64,000 bases of DNA, taken from the NCBI RefSeq assembly GCF_000178855.1, contig NZ_ADVG01000001.1:2269481-2333480 (forward strand), read 5' to 3'. Source of the stretch: Ktedonobacter racemifer DSM 44963. GTDB lineage: Bacteria; Chloroflexota; Ktedonobacteria; Ktedonobacterales; Ktedonobacteraceae. Position 1 is the stretch's first letter. Each line of letters opens with the position of its first letter. This document shows positions 8,415-17,719 of this stretch, in pieces. Below the pieces are notes generated by a model. It searched no databases and had not been told where the DNA came from. It saw nothing but the letters and a program-made list of their open reading frames with translations. A program made the translations under genes and the position numbers.

Positions 8415-9262
8415 TGACACTCACCCTGACAACCATCCTGCTTATCTTCTCTGGCTCGATTCTAGCCGGACTCATAGGCTCCCTGCTTGGACTGGGCGGT
8501 GGAATCTTGATTGTGCCCATGCTCTCCCTGGCCTTTGGTCTACCAATCCAATATGCGATCGGCGCAAGCGTAATTGCGATTATTGCCACCTCCAGTGGAT
8601 CGGCCGCCGCCTATGTACGCGACCGCCTCTCGAATATCCGCGTTGGTATGTTCCTGGAGACGGCCACTGTCTCAGGCGCGATTGTAGGCGCGCTCCTGAC
8701 AACTATCGTTGCGCCCCAACTACTCTATATTATCTTTGGCATTGTCCTGCTGATCTCACTGCTACCCATCCTTGTCAAACTGGGTGAAGAGCTACCTCAA
8801 AATGTGAAGAATGATCGCCTGGCAACTACACTCTCGCTCGCCAGCAGCTATCCCGACAAACGCCTGGGAAAAGAAGTCGCCTACGAAGTGACGAATACAG
8901 GCTGGGGCTTTCTCGTGATGTGTATCGCCGGATGCCTCTCGGGCCTGCTCGGCATTGGTAGTGGGGTCTTTAAGGTCCTGGCCATGGATACGATTATGCG
9001 CATCCCCATGAAGGTTTCGACCACGACCAGTAACTTTATGATCGGCGTCACTGGCGCTGCTAGCGCGAGTATCTACTTCGCACGCGGCGATGTACATCCA
9101 CTTATCGCGGCCCCCGTCGCACTCGGCATTCTGGCCGGGTCCTTTGTGGGCGCCCGCATCCTTCCACTCATGAAAAATACCACCCTGCGCAAGATTTTTA
9201 TCCCGGTGCTCAGTCTCATCGCACTCCAAATGGTTCTCCATGGCTTTGGCATCTCCTGGTAG
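8414..9262 (+). CDS. TauE/SafE (TSUP) family anion exporter
   Basis: The 282-residue protein has about eight hydrophobic segments. Its two repeated halves begin SLLGLGGGILIVPM (near residue 20) and CLSGLLGIGSGVFKV (near 175), the paired glycine-rich signatures of TSUP transporters. These move sulfite, sulfoacetate or related anions across the inner membrane. The substrate cannot be read from sequence. It is coupled to the upstream DUF1634 gene. The downstream region leads into the right end of a tnpB element. Confidence 0.88.
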   Translation: MTLTLTTILLIFSGSILAGLIGSLLGLGGGILIVPMLSLAFGLPIQYAIGASVIAIIATSSGSAAAYVRDRLSNIRVGMFLETATVSGAIVGALLTTIVAPQLLYIIFGIVLLISLLPILVKLGEELPQNVKNDRLATTLSLASSYPDKRLGKEVAYEVTNTGWGFLVMCIAGCLSGLLGIGSGVFKVLAMDTIMRIPMKVSTTTSNFMIGVTGAASASIYFARGDVHPLIAAPVALGILAGSFVGARILPLMKNTTLRKIFIPVLSLIALQMVLHGFGISW

Positions 9263-9379
9263 ACACCAATACAAGTAGAGGTAGAGGGGCATAGGCACGG
9301 CAAATGTCTGCATCCCATACCCCTTCTACCTCTCTGCAACTCTTTGTGCTTTGTGGCATTACGACGTTACTGTGAAGTA

Positions 9380-9400
9380 CCCCACGCCTAAAGGCGGGGG
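9380..9400 (-). repeat. Right-end hairpin of the IS605-type tnpB element
   Basis: CCCC-A-CGCC, a short loop, then GGCGGGG forms a bulged GC-rich hairpin about 25-45 bp beyond the tnpB stop. Hairpins of this kind mark the right end of IS605-type elements, where the guide RNA scaffold (reRNA/omega RNA) of tnpB normally ends. A similar solitary hairpin occurs at 47373-47394. Confidence 0.55.
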
Positions 9401-9424
9401 CTTCGACAGTGGCCGGCACCCTCC

Positions 9425-10792
9425 TCAGAGGGCACCAGTCGCTGTGGGACGCTTCCCGCCCCGACCACCTTTCCTGGTGGATTGACGTTTCTTACGAGCA
9501 GGAATGGCTCCTTGCAGCTCATAGCGGCGCAGAATGTTGATCGCGGCATTCTCATCGCGATCGAGCTCGGCCCCACACGTGGGGCAGGAATGCCATCGTA
9601 CCGAGAGGTCTTTGGGCACCAGGACCCCACAGCCACTACACACCTGGCTCGTCTGTTGGGGCGCTACCTTCACGACCATGCCGCCAGCCTCTTCCGCTTT
9701 GCAGGCACACAGCGTGATGAAACGGCCCCAGGCCGCATCAAGGATACTCTTGTTCAAACCACTCTTGGCTGCCGCTCCGTTGGGCAGATAGCGCGTCACC
9801 GCCGCTGCCGTGCCGCCTTCGACTCCCTCTGTCGTTGCAGGAGCCTCCTCCTTCTTGGGCTTAGGCCTTGCCGTCATATTGGGGATCTGCAACGCCTCAA
9901 ACACCAGGGTCCCATACTGATTGACCAGGCGGCGTGACGCCTTGTGCAGGAAGTCCTGCCGCCGGTGGCGCACCTTGCGATAGAGTCGCGTCAATGCGCG
10001 CCTGGCTCGGATGCGTCGATGGCTGCCTTGCTTACGCCGCGCCAGCCTGCGATGCGCCTCTTTGATCTGCTGCTCGGTGTAGCGGTAGATGCGCGGATTG
10101 GCGATCTGCTCGCCGGTGGAGAGGGTGGCATAGGAGGTGATGCCCATATCAATGCCCACGGTCTTGCTCGAGGGATGGACCGGCGTGGAATGGATGGCCT
10201 GCTCCACGCTGAAGACGGCATACCACTGGTCGCCATCACGCTTGATGGTACAGCCTTTGATCGTGCCCTTGATGGGTCGATGCATCAGCATCTTGAGATG
10301 CCCGATCTTCGAAAGCTTCAACCGACAGGTTTTCTTGCCCTTTTTGTCGTGAGGGGCGAGGGCGCCAATGATGGTGTACCCACTCTGCGGATAGGTGAAC
10401 GAGTGATAGCGGGTATTGGATTTGTACCTTGGGTAGCCCGGGGGTTGCCCCTCATCAACGCGACGAAAGAAGGCTTGCATGGCTTTGTCGAGGCGCCGGA
10501 GCACATCCTGTTGCACCTGGGAATGAATCCCCTGATACTCGGGACGCTCCTCTTTGATCTGGGGCAATTGCTCGGCCTGCATGCCGTAGGAGACGGAGAC
10601 CCTAGCCATCTTGTAGGCGGCCGTGCGTTCTTCCAGGCTCGCGTTGTAGAGCTCTTTACAGCGACGAAGCGTCCACAGGAGGGTCTCTTCTTGTTTGCGA
10701 GTGGGATACAAGCGATAGACGTACGCTCTGGTGCGCACCGGCAGTAACGCCTCGTCTGGCTGCGATCCTGGTGCGTCGTTCGCATCTTGCAT
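9425..10792 (-). CDS. tnpB: TnpB, RNA-guided nuclease of an IS605-type element
   Basis: The 455-residue protein (from the ATG at 10792, preceded by GAGGAGGAG) has the TnpB layout. An N-terminal RNA-binding region (YRLYPTRKQEETL) is followed by RuvC-I GIDMGITSYATL, RuvC-II LVFEALQIPNM, a four-cysteine zinc finger (CSGCG ... CPTCG) and RuvC-III DRDENAAINILRR. All three acidic residues are present, so the nuclease looks intact. No tnpA lies beside it, so it is a tnpB-only unit that would need a transposase in trans. The C-terminal tail is lysine/arginine rich. Its reRNA would be expected to overlap the gene end and reach the hairpin near 9380. Confidence 0.93.
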   Translation of the reverse strand: MQDANDAPGSQPDEALLPVRTRAYVYRLYPTRKQEETLLWTLRRCKELYNASLEERTAAYKMARVSVSYGMQAEQLPQIKEERPEYQGIHSQVQQDVLRRLDKAMQAFFRRVDEGQPPGYPRYKSNTRYHSFTYPQSGYTIIGALAPHDKKGKKTCRLKLSKIGHLKMLMHRPIKGTIKGCTIKRDGDQWYAVFSVEQAIHSTPVHPSSKTVGIDMGITSYATLSTGEQIANPRIYRYTEQQIKEAHRRLARRKQGSHRRIRARRALTRLYRKVRHRRQDFLHKASRRLVNQYGTLVFEALQIPNMTARPKPKKEEAPATTEGVEGGTAAAVTRYLPNGAAAKSGLNKSILDAAWGRFITLCACKAEEAGGMVVKVAPQQTSQVCSGCGVLVPKDLSVRWHSCPTCGAELDRDENAAINILRRYELQGAIPARKKRQSTRKGGRGGKRPTATGAL

Positions 10793-10980
10793 GCATCTCC
10801 TCCTCTTGTGGCATTCCTGCCTCTTGCCATGCTGAGACGTGCTTAGAGACGTAGAACGGAATTTCAAGAAGCAGTATACAGAAGCCTCGCTTTGTTGTCA
10901 AGCCTTCACTTTCCTCCTTTCCTCCCTCCTTCCCCCGCAGCCCCGGCCACTCCCAAAAGGAACGGCCCTTGTATCCCCAT

Positions 10981-11160
10981 GGCTCAAGCCCTGCCTTCTA
11001 TACGCATTTAACATTGGCAAATGGGAGGCAGCATCAGATGCGGGACGGGAAGCTTGAGCTTTCACATCTCTGTTTGCCAGCTCTTCTTTCCAAGACAGCT
11101 TCTTCAGCCAAGTGGCAAAATCACTTTGTTAAATGTGTATAGAAGGCAGGGCTCAAGCCA
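10981..11160. repeat. 180-bp unit bounded by 33-bp inverted repeats
   Basis: Arms 10981-11013 and 11128-11160 match with three mismatches over 33 positions; the core CCCTGCCTTCTATAC is shared exactly. The 114-bp centre has no gene. It lies in the 609-bp gene-free stretch between tnpB and the esterase gene and resembles a MITE. It may alternatively be the tnpB element's left end. Confidence 0.7.
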
Positions 11161-11401
11161 GGGGTTTTACGGGCCGGTTCGATAAAAGGGAAAGACATTT
11201 ACTTCGAGGCTACTTTTGTACCACAAGAGGACCTCGGATCTAAGTACTTTTGGGCCTCAACCCCGTTTTAATGTTCCTTCAATCTTGAGGCATGTATACT
11301 GTATAGGCAGCCATCTGGCCAAATACTTATACAACCAACCCCATTGCTCAATGCCTGAAGTTTTGACTGTGTCACAGGTTACAGGGGTGAGAAAGCATCC
11401 T

Positions 11402-12931
11402 ATGAATAAGTTGCAACCACGCTTGCGCAAGCTTTTTAAACGTATAGAACTACTACAGCTGTTGCGCTACACCGCCTCACTAATCGCGGCTCTGCTCAGT
11501 GGCCTCTTCCTCTTTACCAATGCCACTTTGGGAACCATAGCCTCATCCATTATCGATGTAGGTCTCGATCCCCTACGCTCACAACTCATCGCCGCCCTCA
11601 TTATGACTGCATTGGTGGCTTTAATTGGTGCTTTGATAGGTCGCCGCAAGGCTGCCACTATTCTAGGAGCCGCCCTCGTCTTCTGCCTGGGCTACTTGAA
11701 AGGCTTTATTAATTTAGAGCGACAGCCAGTCTATGATCCAGGTGGGCACCTCGAACCGCTTCAAGCTAATGCGCTTTTTAATACCTCCCTCATTATGCTT
11801 GCCCTGGCCCTCTTAAGTGCCTTTATTGGCTCAGCGGTTGGTGTCGCTACGGGCGAGAGCGTGATTGATCCTCCATTGCATACCTTACAACGAGGTTTCA
11901 TGCTTCTCTGGCGACGCTGGGAGGTACGCCGCCTACGCCAGCGCGGCGCCTTCGATATAGACGAAGCAGCTACACAGCCCGGCCTTTTTGCACGTACTAA
12001 CCTGGGACGCTCGCTTAGCCAGTGGGCAGGGGCGATTGCCATTATATTGATCCTGGTCTTTGCTCTGCGTTCGGGTGATCTCTTCATCTTCTCGCCCGAC
12101 GTTGGCCTGCATGCGGCTCCACATATCACGGCTTCGAAAAGCGGCGATAAAAATGCGGAGAAATCAATTGGGGTGAGTTCGATTAAGCAAGACTATGTGA
12201 AAAGCAAGGCGCTTGGGGCGACAAAACCCTTTGAGGTCTATCTCCCTCCGTCCTATAACACTCCGCAGGGAAAAATAAAGCATTACCCGGTCCTCTACCT
12301 CCTTCATGGGTCGCCGGGCAAAGATATCGACTGGCTCACCGGTGGCAAGGCAGGCCAGTCCACCGATACTCTGATCACCACTGGTAAAATCCCCGAGCTT
12401 ATTCTGGTAATGCCCGATGGAAATGGCAAGCCTGGCAGAACCAGTGAATGGGGAGATAGCTATAATAAGAAGCAACCAATCGAGAAATATATCACCACCG
12501 ACCTGGTCGACTATGTCGATCAACACTATCGCACCATTCCAGACCCTTCACAGCGTGCCATTGGGGGCCTCTCGATGGGTGGCTTTGGCGCGGCCAATAT
12601 CGCGATTCATCACCCCGATATCTTCGGCACGTTCATTTCACTCGGTGGCTACTACTATGCTGAAGGTTCTGTCTGGGGAAGCGATCCCACCTACCGCCTC
12701 GACAATAGCCCGGCGTATACCATCCTGTCTACACCACGCGCGAGGAAGCTGCACATCTACCTGGGCGCGGCCACCAAAGACCAGCCGTATTACAACGATA
12801 CGCTCGGCTTTATGAAACAGTTAGATAAGCTCAAAATCCCATATCATTTTGATCTCCAGAAGGGCTACCACTCCTGGGGCATCTGGGCCACTCAGATGTA
12901 CAACGCCCTGGGATGGCTCAAATGGGATTAG
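11402..12931 (+). CDS. Membrane-anchored putative esterase (esterase D/PF00756-like)
   Basis: From the ATG at 11402 the protein has about 509 residues. Four hydrophobic helices in the first ~230 residues are followed by an extracytoplasmic alpha/beta esterase domain. This domain has YPVLYLLHGSPG, ILVMPDGNGK, the nucleophile motif GGLSMGGFGAAN and a late histidine in KGYHSWGIW, as in the esterase D / S-formylglutathione hydrolase-like fold. It may act on cell-surface or external esters; the substrate is unknown. The upstream in-frame region from 11216 has further possible starts (for example MPEVLT), so the N-terminus is uncertain. Confidence 0.82.
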   Translation: MNKLQPRLRKLFKRIELLQLLRYTASLIAALLSGLFLFTNATLGTIASSIIDVGLDPLRSQLIAALIMTALVALIGALIGRRKAATILGAALVFCLGYLKGFINLERQPVYDPGGHLEPLQANALFNTSLIMLALALLSAFIGSAVGVATGESVIDPPLHTLQRGFMLLWRRWEVRRLRQRGAFDIDEAATQPGLFARTNLGRSLSQWAGAIAIILILVFALRSGDLFIFSPDVGLHAAPHITASKSGDKNAEKSIGVSSIKQDYVKSKALGATKPFEVYLPPSYNTPQGKIKHYPVLYLLHGSPGKDIDWLTGGKAGQSTDTLITTGKIPELILVMPDGNGKPGRTSEWGDSYNKKQPIEKYITTDLVDYVDQHYRTIPDPSQRAIGGLSMGGFGAANIAIHHPDIFGTFISLGGYYYAEGSVWGSDPTYRLDNSPAYTILSTPRARKLHIYLGAATKDQPYYNDTLGFMKQLDKLKIPYHFDLQKGYHSWGIWATQMYNALGWLKWD

Positions 12932-12950
12932 TGGGATTAGTCTTTAGTAC

Positions 12951-13022
12951 AATAACGCTGGGGAGGAGGGAGGTGTCCCATGGCGGCCGCCATGGGACAC
13001 CTCCCTCCTCCCCAGCGTTATT
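12951..13022. terminator. Perfect 72-bp palindrome (36-bp arms, no spacer) between convergent genes
   Basis: 36-bp arms meet at a GCGGCCGC centre with no spacer. It lies 19 bp past the esterase stop and 8 bp past the pheA stop (opposite strand), so it is placed like a bidirectional terminator. Its arms are several times longer than usual and it lacks clear T-tracts outside the stem. Confidence 0.75.
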
Positions 13023-13030
13023 TGACTGGA

Positions 13031-13948
13031 TTATATATTCTTGTCGAAGGAGCCTAGCACTTTACAGAAAAGTGTGTGACCTGCCAGGTCCGCCAGGGCT
13101 CTTCTTACACGGACATCCTCGCGATGCCCCTCAAAGTCGAGATAGAAGACGTATTCCCAGGGTCGCTGACGCGATGGGCGAGACTCCAGCTTCAAGAGGT
13201 TGATCTGTTGCTCCGCCAGCATCCCCAGGCAGTGGTAGAGCGAGCCAGGCTGGTGTGCCGTGGCCATAACGATCATCGTCTTGGCTGGTGCGCCACTACG
13301 CGGCGCGGGCTCGCGTCCCAGGGCGATAAAACGCGTGTAGTTATCCTTAATCGTCTGGATATCACTCGCCAGAATATCTAACTCATAGAGTTCGGCCGCA
13401 CCGCTACCCGCGACGGCCGCTACCCCCTGAAGTTGCTCCTCGCGCACCATCTTGGCGCTTCCCGCGGTATCATAGGTGGCGACAATCTCCACACCTAGTT
13501 CGCGCAGGAAGGCATCGCTCTGAGCCAGGGCCTGTGGATGCGAGATAACGCGATGGATATCCTCAATTCGCTGTCCTGGCAGGCAGAGCAAGCAGTGATT
13601 GACCGGGTGAGAGATCTCACCGATTACAAACAGGTCATGCTGGCGCAAGAGATCATAGACATCGTTGATGCTTCCAGCCTGCGAGTTCTCCACAGGCACC
13701 AGGCCAAAATCAACCTCGCCCGCAGCCACCGCGCGAAAGACATCGGCAAACGCCCGATAGGGCACCGGCTCTACCTCAGTTCCCGGAAGATGTCTTTTCC
13801 CTCCAGCACCAAAATAGGTGCGCGAGGCCTCATAGCCAAAGGCTCCTCGCTCCCCCTGAAAGGCAACCTTGACCTGCGAACCCGGAGTCTCCGTCTCCTC
13901 TTGTTTCTGCTCCTGCTTGCTATCCTTCATCTCGATCTGTTGTGCCAT
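13031..13948 (-). CDS. pheA: Prephenate dehydratase (monofunctional)
   Basis: The 305-residue enzyme converts prephenate to phenylpyruvate for phenylalanine synthesis. A periplasmic-binding-protein-like catalytic domain (VAFQGERGAFGYEA, VPVENSQAGSINDVYDLL, SDIQTIKDNYTRFIALG with the catalytic Thr of the N-x-T-R motif) is followed by a C-terminal ACT domain (HQPGSLYHCLGML, LLKLESRPS) for phenylalanine feedback. There is no chorismate mutase domain. The ATG at 13948 is preferred; the frame stays open upstream but with no family homology. Confidence 0.94.
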   Translation of the reverse strand: MAQQIEMKDSKQEQKQEETETPGSQVKVAFQGERGAFGYEASRTYFGAGGKRHLPGTEVEPVPYRAFADVFRAVAAGEVDFGLVPVENSQAGSINDVYDLLRQHDLFVIGEISHPVNHCLLCLPGQRIEDIHRVISHPQALAQSDAFLRELGVEIVATYDTAGSAKMVREEQLQGVAAVAGSGAAELYELDILASDIQTIKDNYTRFIALGREPAPRSGAPAKTMIVMATAHQPGSLYHCLGMLAEQQINLLKLESRPSRQRPWEYVFYLDFEGHREDVRVRRALADLAGHTLFCKVLGSFDKNI

Positions 13949-14045
13949 AACAGCACTCTGCCTTTCTACACACAACGGCGACCATGCTCCCACTATAATG
14001 GCGCGGTACACCTCTCCCCGGTCAACCTCACCACTCACCAAAAAT

Positions 14046-14083
14046 AAGCAAGCCCCAAACAATGGGGGCTTGTGGCTTTTTTG
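14046..14083. terminator. Intrinsic terminator, T-rich on both sides
   Basis: An 8-bp stem (CAAGCCCC / GGGGCTTG, 14049-14072) has TTTTTT on one side and TTATTTTT on the other strand. It follows the small zinc-finger gene (minus strand) and lies upstream of pheA, so it ends that transcript. An attenuator role for pheA is possible, but no leader peptide was seen. Confidence 0.7.
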
Positions 14084-14097
14084 AGACAGGGCAGCGA

Positions 14098-14286
14098 CTA
14101 GCCGACCTTGAAGTGCTCTTTATGGTAATACTTCATGCCCGTGCCAAGAACCTTGACCGGCTGTAGCTCAGCAAGCATGATGCGCTCACCACACTGATCG
14201 CAAACGCGAGTGGTCAGGTGGTTGACGGTCTCTCTGTTTGCCAGCGAGGCACGAGCGGTTTTTGAAAGTTCACCCTTCTTTGGCAT
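14098..14286 (-). CDS. Small zinc-finger-like protein
   Basis: The 62-residue basic protein has CDQCGERI followed by YYHKEHF, a CxxC-x(n)-HxxxH arrangement suggesting one bound zinc. No family name can be given. It is monocistronic with its own terminator downstream. A nucleic-acid or protein-binding role is a guess from the finger. Confidence 0.65.
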   Translation of the reverse strand: MPKKGELSKTARASLANRETVNHLTTRVCDQCGERIMLAELQPVKVLGTGMKYYHKEHFKVG

Positions 14287-14650
14287 TGTGTATAAACCCC
14301 TTTCGCTTGGTGTCTTTTACTTTTGGGAATGTCTTCGCTATTATAAACACAGCGTGTTCATAATTTCTTCCCAACCAGGATGCAACCGTTACCTATCGTC
14401 GTTCAGTATACCAAACGACGCAAGCACGAAGTGACAACTTCCTTATATCGCAAAAGGAGGCCTTCAGGTGTAGTTACCATTCCTGGCGTTTCCCTAGTAT
14501 ACCATAGCTCTAACCACCATACAATCTCTCTGATTTTGCTATATTCAAGAGATGCTTGTCGAACGCCTTTGCTCCCGCTATAATCACCCTATATATTTTG
14601 TGCTTACGCAAAAAAACATTATCACTATCACGACGTGGAGGCAGGTCCCT

Positions 14651-15220
14651 ATGCAACGCAGCGCGCATAGTCCCGACAATGGATATAATTCACAGCAGGT
14701 TGAGAGGCTTATTTTCAAACGAGGCATGTTCTTTGGCTTCATCCTGGTTGGACTCGATCTCATGGTAACTATTCTCGCACGTCTCACTAGCTTTCCCGTC
14801 CACCTTATGACCAGCCTGATGAATGTCATTTATTTTCCCTGGTCAATGGTAAGCTTTATTACCAATGCCGCAATCTATCTTCCCGTTCTCTGCATCGCTG
14901 GCTTTATCTACTTCTATGCTGGCTATATCATCGCCCGACACAGTGGGGGCAATATTCGCGCCTCGGCCCTCACAGGTCTGCTGGCCGGACTGGTGCTTGG
15001 GATCTGCGACCTGGTTGTGAGCGCGGTCATTCTCTTTGCAGAGACTCTGCCCTCGATTGCCCAATCCTACGGCAGTGCCAGCCCGACCTTGCTTGACGCC
15101 GTGAAGTTTGCCACTATTCGCGATACCTTCCTGTACACCTTCGGTTTCCTGGTGCTGGCCCTCCTGCTGGGAGCGGGCCTGGCCGCAATGGGTGGTTTAC
15201 GGGGCCGACCTAATTCATGA
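14651..15220 (+). CDS. Four-helix membrane protein, unknown function
   Basis: The 189-residue protein has a polar N-terminus and four hydrophobic helices (about residues 25-48, 68-90, 105-130 and 155-180), with glycine/alanine-rich faces in the last two. GGAGG lies 10 bp before the ATG at 14651. No domain was recognised. The end overlaps the convergent dehydratase gene by 11 bp. Confidence 0.65.
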   Translation: MQRSAHSPDNGYNSQQVERLIFKRGMFFGFILVGLDLMVTILARLTSFPVHLMTSLMNVIYFPWSMVSFITNAAIYLPVLCIAGFIYFYAGYIIARHSGGNIRASALTGLLAGLVLGICDLVVSAVILFAETLPSIAQSYGSASPTLLDAVKFATIRDTFLYTFGFLVLALLLGAGLAAMGGLRGRPNS

Positions 15221-16256
15221 AAAATCCGCGCCCAATTTTATCTCGTGGGTTCAAGATAAACTCATGGCGCCCAATAATAAAGGCCTTGCCGCTGATCTCG
15301 GGTACGATGGCATTGAATGGACCCACTTTGGTCCGTCCAACGATACGCCCGCGAAAGACGCTCTCCGCGCCAAGGATACTCTCTACCGTGATCGCTTCCG
15401 CTTCCCGCAATTGCCCTTGAGCATCTAACAGCGCCAGGCGCGCGGAGAGACCCGTCCCGGTAGGCGAGCGGTCAACCTCTGCATCCGCAAAGATGCATAC
15501 GTTGCGGCTATGATGATTGAGCTTCTCTGGCAGATCCACAAGAATTGTTCCATAGAGGAAACTTAACTCGTCTTCCAATGGATGCTCCACCCGCAACTTG
15601 CCGTTAACTGCATGCTTGATTTCTTCGCCTACCTCGACCAGTTCACTCACACATTGCGGTAGGACGCGCAGGCCAACCTGTTCGACCGAAGCAATGGCAT
15701 AAAAAGCTCCACCATAGGCCACATCCACCACCACCTCACCAATCTGGGGAACCACTACGCGGACATCACGCGCATAGACAAAGGAGGGAACGTTCACAAA
15801 TGAGACATGGTCGACATAGTGCTGCCCATTGAGGTGCGCGGTCGCACGGATCAGACCCGCGGGCGTCTCCAGGGTTACTGGTGTCTGCTGTCCCTTACAC
15901 TCAATCGCGCCCGTCTCGACCAGGGCAGTCACTAGCGCGATAACGCCATGGCCACACATGGTGCTGTATCCCTCGTTATGCAGGAAGAACACGCCCATAT
16001 CGGCCTCGGGGTCACCGGGAGGTACCAGGACACAACCATACATCTCGTGATGCCCTCGCGGCTCCCAGACCAGCGCCTTCCGCAGGCAGTCAAAGTGGCG
16101 CGCGAAATTATGCCTGCGCTCCAACAACGTTCGACCTGGCAGCTCAGGCAAGCCACCAGTGATGATCCGCAGCGGTTCGCCCGCTGCATGCGCCTCTATG
16201 GCGCTAATCACGCTCGCTCCAGAACCAACCAGGCGAGCATCCAAGTCTAATTTCAC
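15210..16256 (-). CDS. Trans-3-hydroxy-L-proline dehydratase (proline racemase superfamily)
   Basis: The 348-residue protein has the proline racemase fold: RGHHEMYGCVL, STMCGHGVIAL with the first catalytic cysteine, and DRSPTGTGLSARLAL where racemases have a second cysteine (SPCGTG). Replacement of that cysteine by threonine is the known signature of trans-3-hydroxy-L-proline dehydratases, which dehydrate the substrate to a pyrroline carboxylate. Proline racemase or 4-hydroxyproline epimerase activity is therefore unlikely. No other hydroxyproline genes are adjacent. Confidence 0.85.
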   Translation of the reverse strand: MKLDLDARLVGSGASVISAIEAHAAGEPLRIITGGLPELPGRTLLERRHNFARHFDCLRKALVWEPRGHHEMYGCVLVPPGDPEADMGVFFLHNEGYSTMCGHGVIALVTALVETGAIECKGQQTPVTLETPAGLIRATAHLNGQHYVDHVSFVNVPSFVYARDVRVVVPQIGEVVVDVAYGGAFYAIASVEQVGLRVLPQCVSELVEVGEEIKHAVNGKLRVEHPLEDELSFLYGTILVDLPEKLNHHSRNVCIFADAEVDRSPTGTGLSARLALLDAQGQLREAEAITVESILGAESVFRGRIVGRTKVGPFNAIVPEISGKAFIIGRHEFILNPRDKIGRGFFMN

Positions 16257-16361
16257 GTCGCGCTCCTTCCTTTGCTGCGCTCAAAGCGCGCTTTCTTAAA
16301 AAATATCTCTTGATATCAGTGTAACAGGTTTTTCCGAATCTAATCTTTCTATCTACACTCT

Positions 16362-16430
16362 TGCTTAAAAAAGAGCATGGGCGAACGCGAAACCGTATAT
16401 TTCGCGTTCGCCCATGCTCTTTTTTAAGCA
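16362..16430. terminator. Long perfect hairpin (31-bp arms, 7-nt loop) after methyltransferase gene
   Basis: Arms 16362-16392 and 16400-16430 pair perfectly around CCGTATA, with six-base A/T runs inside the stem. It lies 8 bp past the methyltransferase stop (minus strand). It is a plausible terminator because the T-run forms part of the stem base. Confidence 0.8.
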
Positions 16431-16438
16431 CTACATCA

Positions 16439-17347
16439 TTAGTGGGATTGGGGATAGAGGCGGCGCCAGGACTGTACGTATAGTGGGCAGAGGCCATAAA
16501 ATTTCTGGCTCGCGACCTCACAGCGCACCTCGTGCTCCAACTCATCTAGCTCTTCTAAGGCAATGGTCTGGGTGCAGATGAGTAGGGGCTTGATACAGCG
16601 TATGATCTGCTCTAGATACTGGCAGAAGAGCAAATATCCCTTGCTGCCGTAGGCACACGGGATATAGAACATTTCATCCTGTACCAGCTTGCAATTAAAC
16701 GCCTGTAAGCAGCGTTGGGTCCAGGACATAATACCCAATTGATGCGAGGTCTCAGAAGTAAAGGCGCGATCATCTCGCTCTAGCGCCTGCCGCAACAGAT
16801 TCATCAACTGGTTCAAGGCCTTGCAGTCGCTGATGGGCAACTCGATCTCACAGACCGTAATCAGCCCGCCATAGCGACAGAGGCGCTCAGCCTCGCGCAG
16901 TAGAGCGGCATACTGGTGAGGTGCGCTATCAGATGCCAGGAAGCGCATGTGTACCAGGTCATAGCTGGCGTTCTCGCCCTCACTCACACCCATGTTATGC
17001 GCATCACACTGATACAGGCGCACATCTACATGGCGAGCATTCAGCGTCCACGCCGTACTGATGGCGGACGCATCTCGATCAACGCCTACCAGGTGCATGT
17101 GGGGGTATGCCTGGCTCATGGACATCAGCCAGGTACCCGCACCACAACCAATATCCAGGACGTGCAATGCGTCGCCCGGAAAAATAGAGGCTGGCAACGG
17201 TCCTCCACCCCATGCATCTTGAATCAATAGTTCGCGTTCCAGTAAGCGCTGTACATCTTCGGCGGTATACAGTGAAGCGTGAAGGAGATCGGCCGCATAC
17301 GCGGGTAGGGGGGCATACTTCGGCTCAGAAGAGAGCTGTAAAGACAT
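16439..17347 (-). CDS. Class I SAM-dependent methyltransferase
   Basis: The 302-residue protein has a Rossmann methyltransferase core: motif I VLDIGCGAGTWLMSM near residue 70, an acidic loop at VGVDRDASAI, YQCDAHNM as motif II and YDLVHMRFL near 140. The C-terminal half is longer than in minimal methyltransferases and is alpha-helical. The substrate is unknown. The ATG at 17347, after GGGA, is preferred to an upstream start. Monocistronic, with a very long hairpin at its 3' end. Confidence 0.85.
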   Translation of the reverse strand: MSLQLSSEPKYAPLPAYAADLLHASLYTAEDVQRLLERELLIQDAWGGGPLPASIFPGDALHVLDIGCGAGTWLMSMSQAYPHMHLVGVDRDASAISTAWTLNARHVDVRLYQCDAHNMGVSEGENASYDLVHMRFLASDSAPHQYAALLREAERLCRYGGLITVCEIELPISDCKALNQLMNLLRQALERDDRAFTSETSHQLGIMSWTQRCLQAFNCKLVQDEMFYIPCAYGSKGYLLFCQYLEQIIRCIKPLLICTQTIALEELDELEHEVRCEVASQKFYGLCPLYVQSWRRLYPQSH

Positions 17348-17593
17348 AGTAGACACATCCCTTTCCACACAAACAACACAAACAATAGTTGACCAACCAG
17401 TAAGAGAGATGTATTTCGCAAGTATTGCTTTGCCTAAAGCGAACGTATATATGCATTATAATCATTCTGTATAATTAATATACTTTTCCATATTCAAATA
17501 ATTATTTACATCTTCTCTAACTTGTTCACTGGCAAACCTGAGCGTTGGCTCGGGTTCTTTCTAAGTCGCGATGCTATAGATGCTATATGAGTA

Positions 17594-17640
17594 TATTGGT
17601 GGATGTGCATCCTGGCAGCCACGACGCACATCCACCAATA
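17594..17640. repeat. Inverted repeat in divergent promoter region (15-bp arms, 17-nt loop)
   Basis: TATTGGTGGATGTGC and its complement flank a 17-nt loop. The 372-bp region 17348-17719 separates the divergent methyltransferase and lipoprotein genes and has no gene of its own, so the repeat is more likely a regulatory site or leader hairpin than a terminator. Confidence 0.6.
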
Positions 17641-17719
17641 GGAGGCAATCACTATAATGGAAACAGCAACGTAGAGAGTAAAAAACAGGGCTATTGTGAC
17701 AGCTCTAGAGAGGAATGCT

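Noticed and set aside
9944..10747. Long plus-strand open frame opposite tnpB
   Set aside because: It is fully antisense to a well-supported tnpB with all catalytic motifs; the translation has no recognisable domain.
14046..14083. Attenuator or T-box in front of pheA
   Set aside because: The hairpin is better explained as the terminator of the preceding small gene; no leader peptide or T-box sequence was found.
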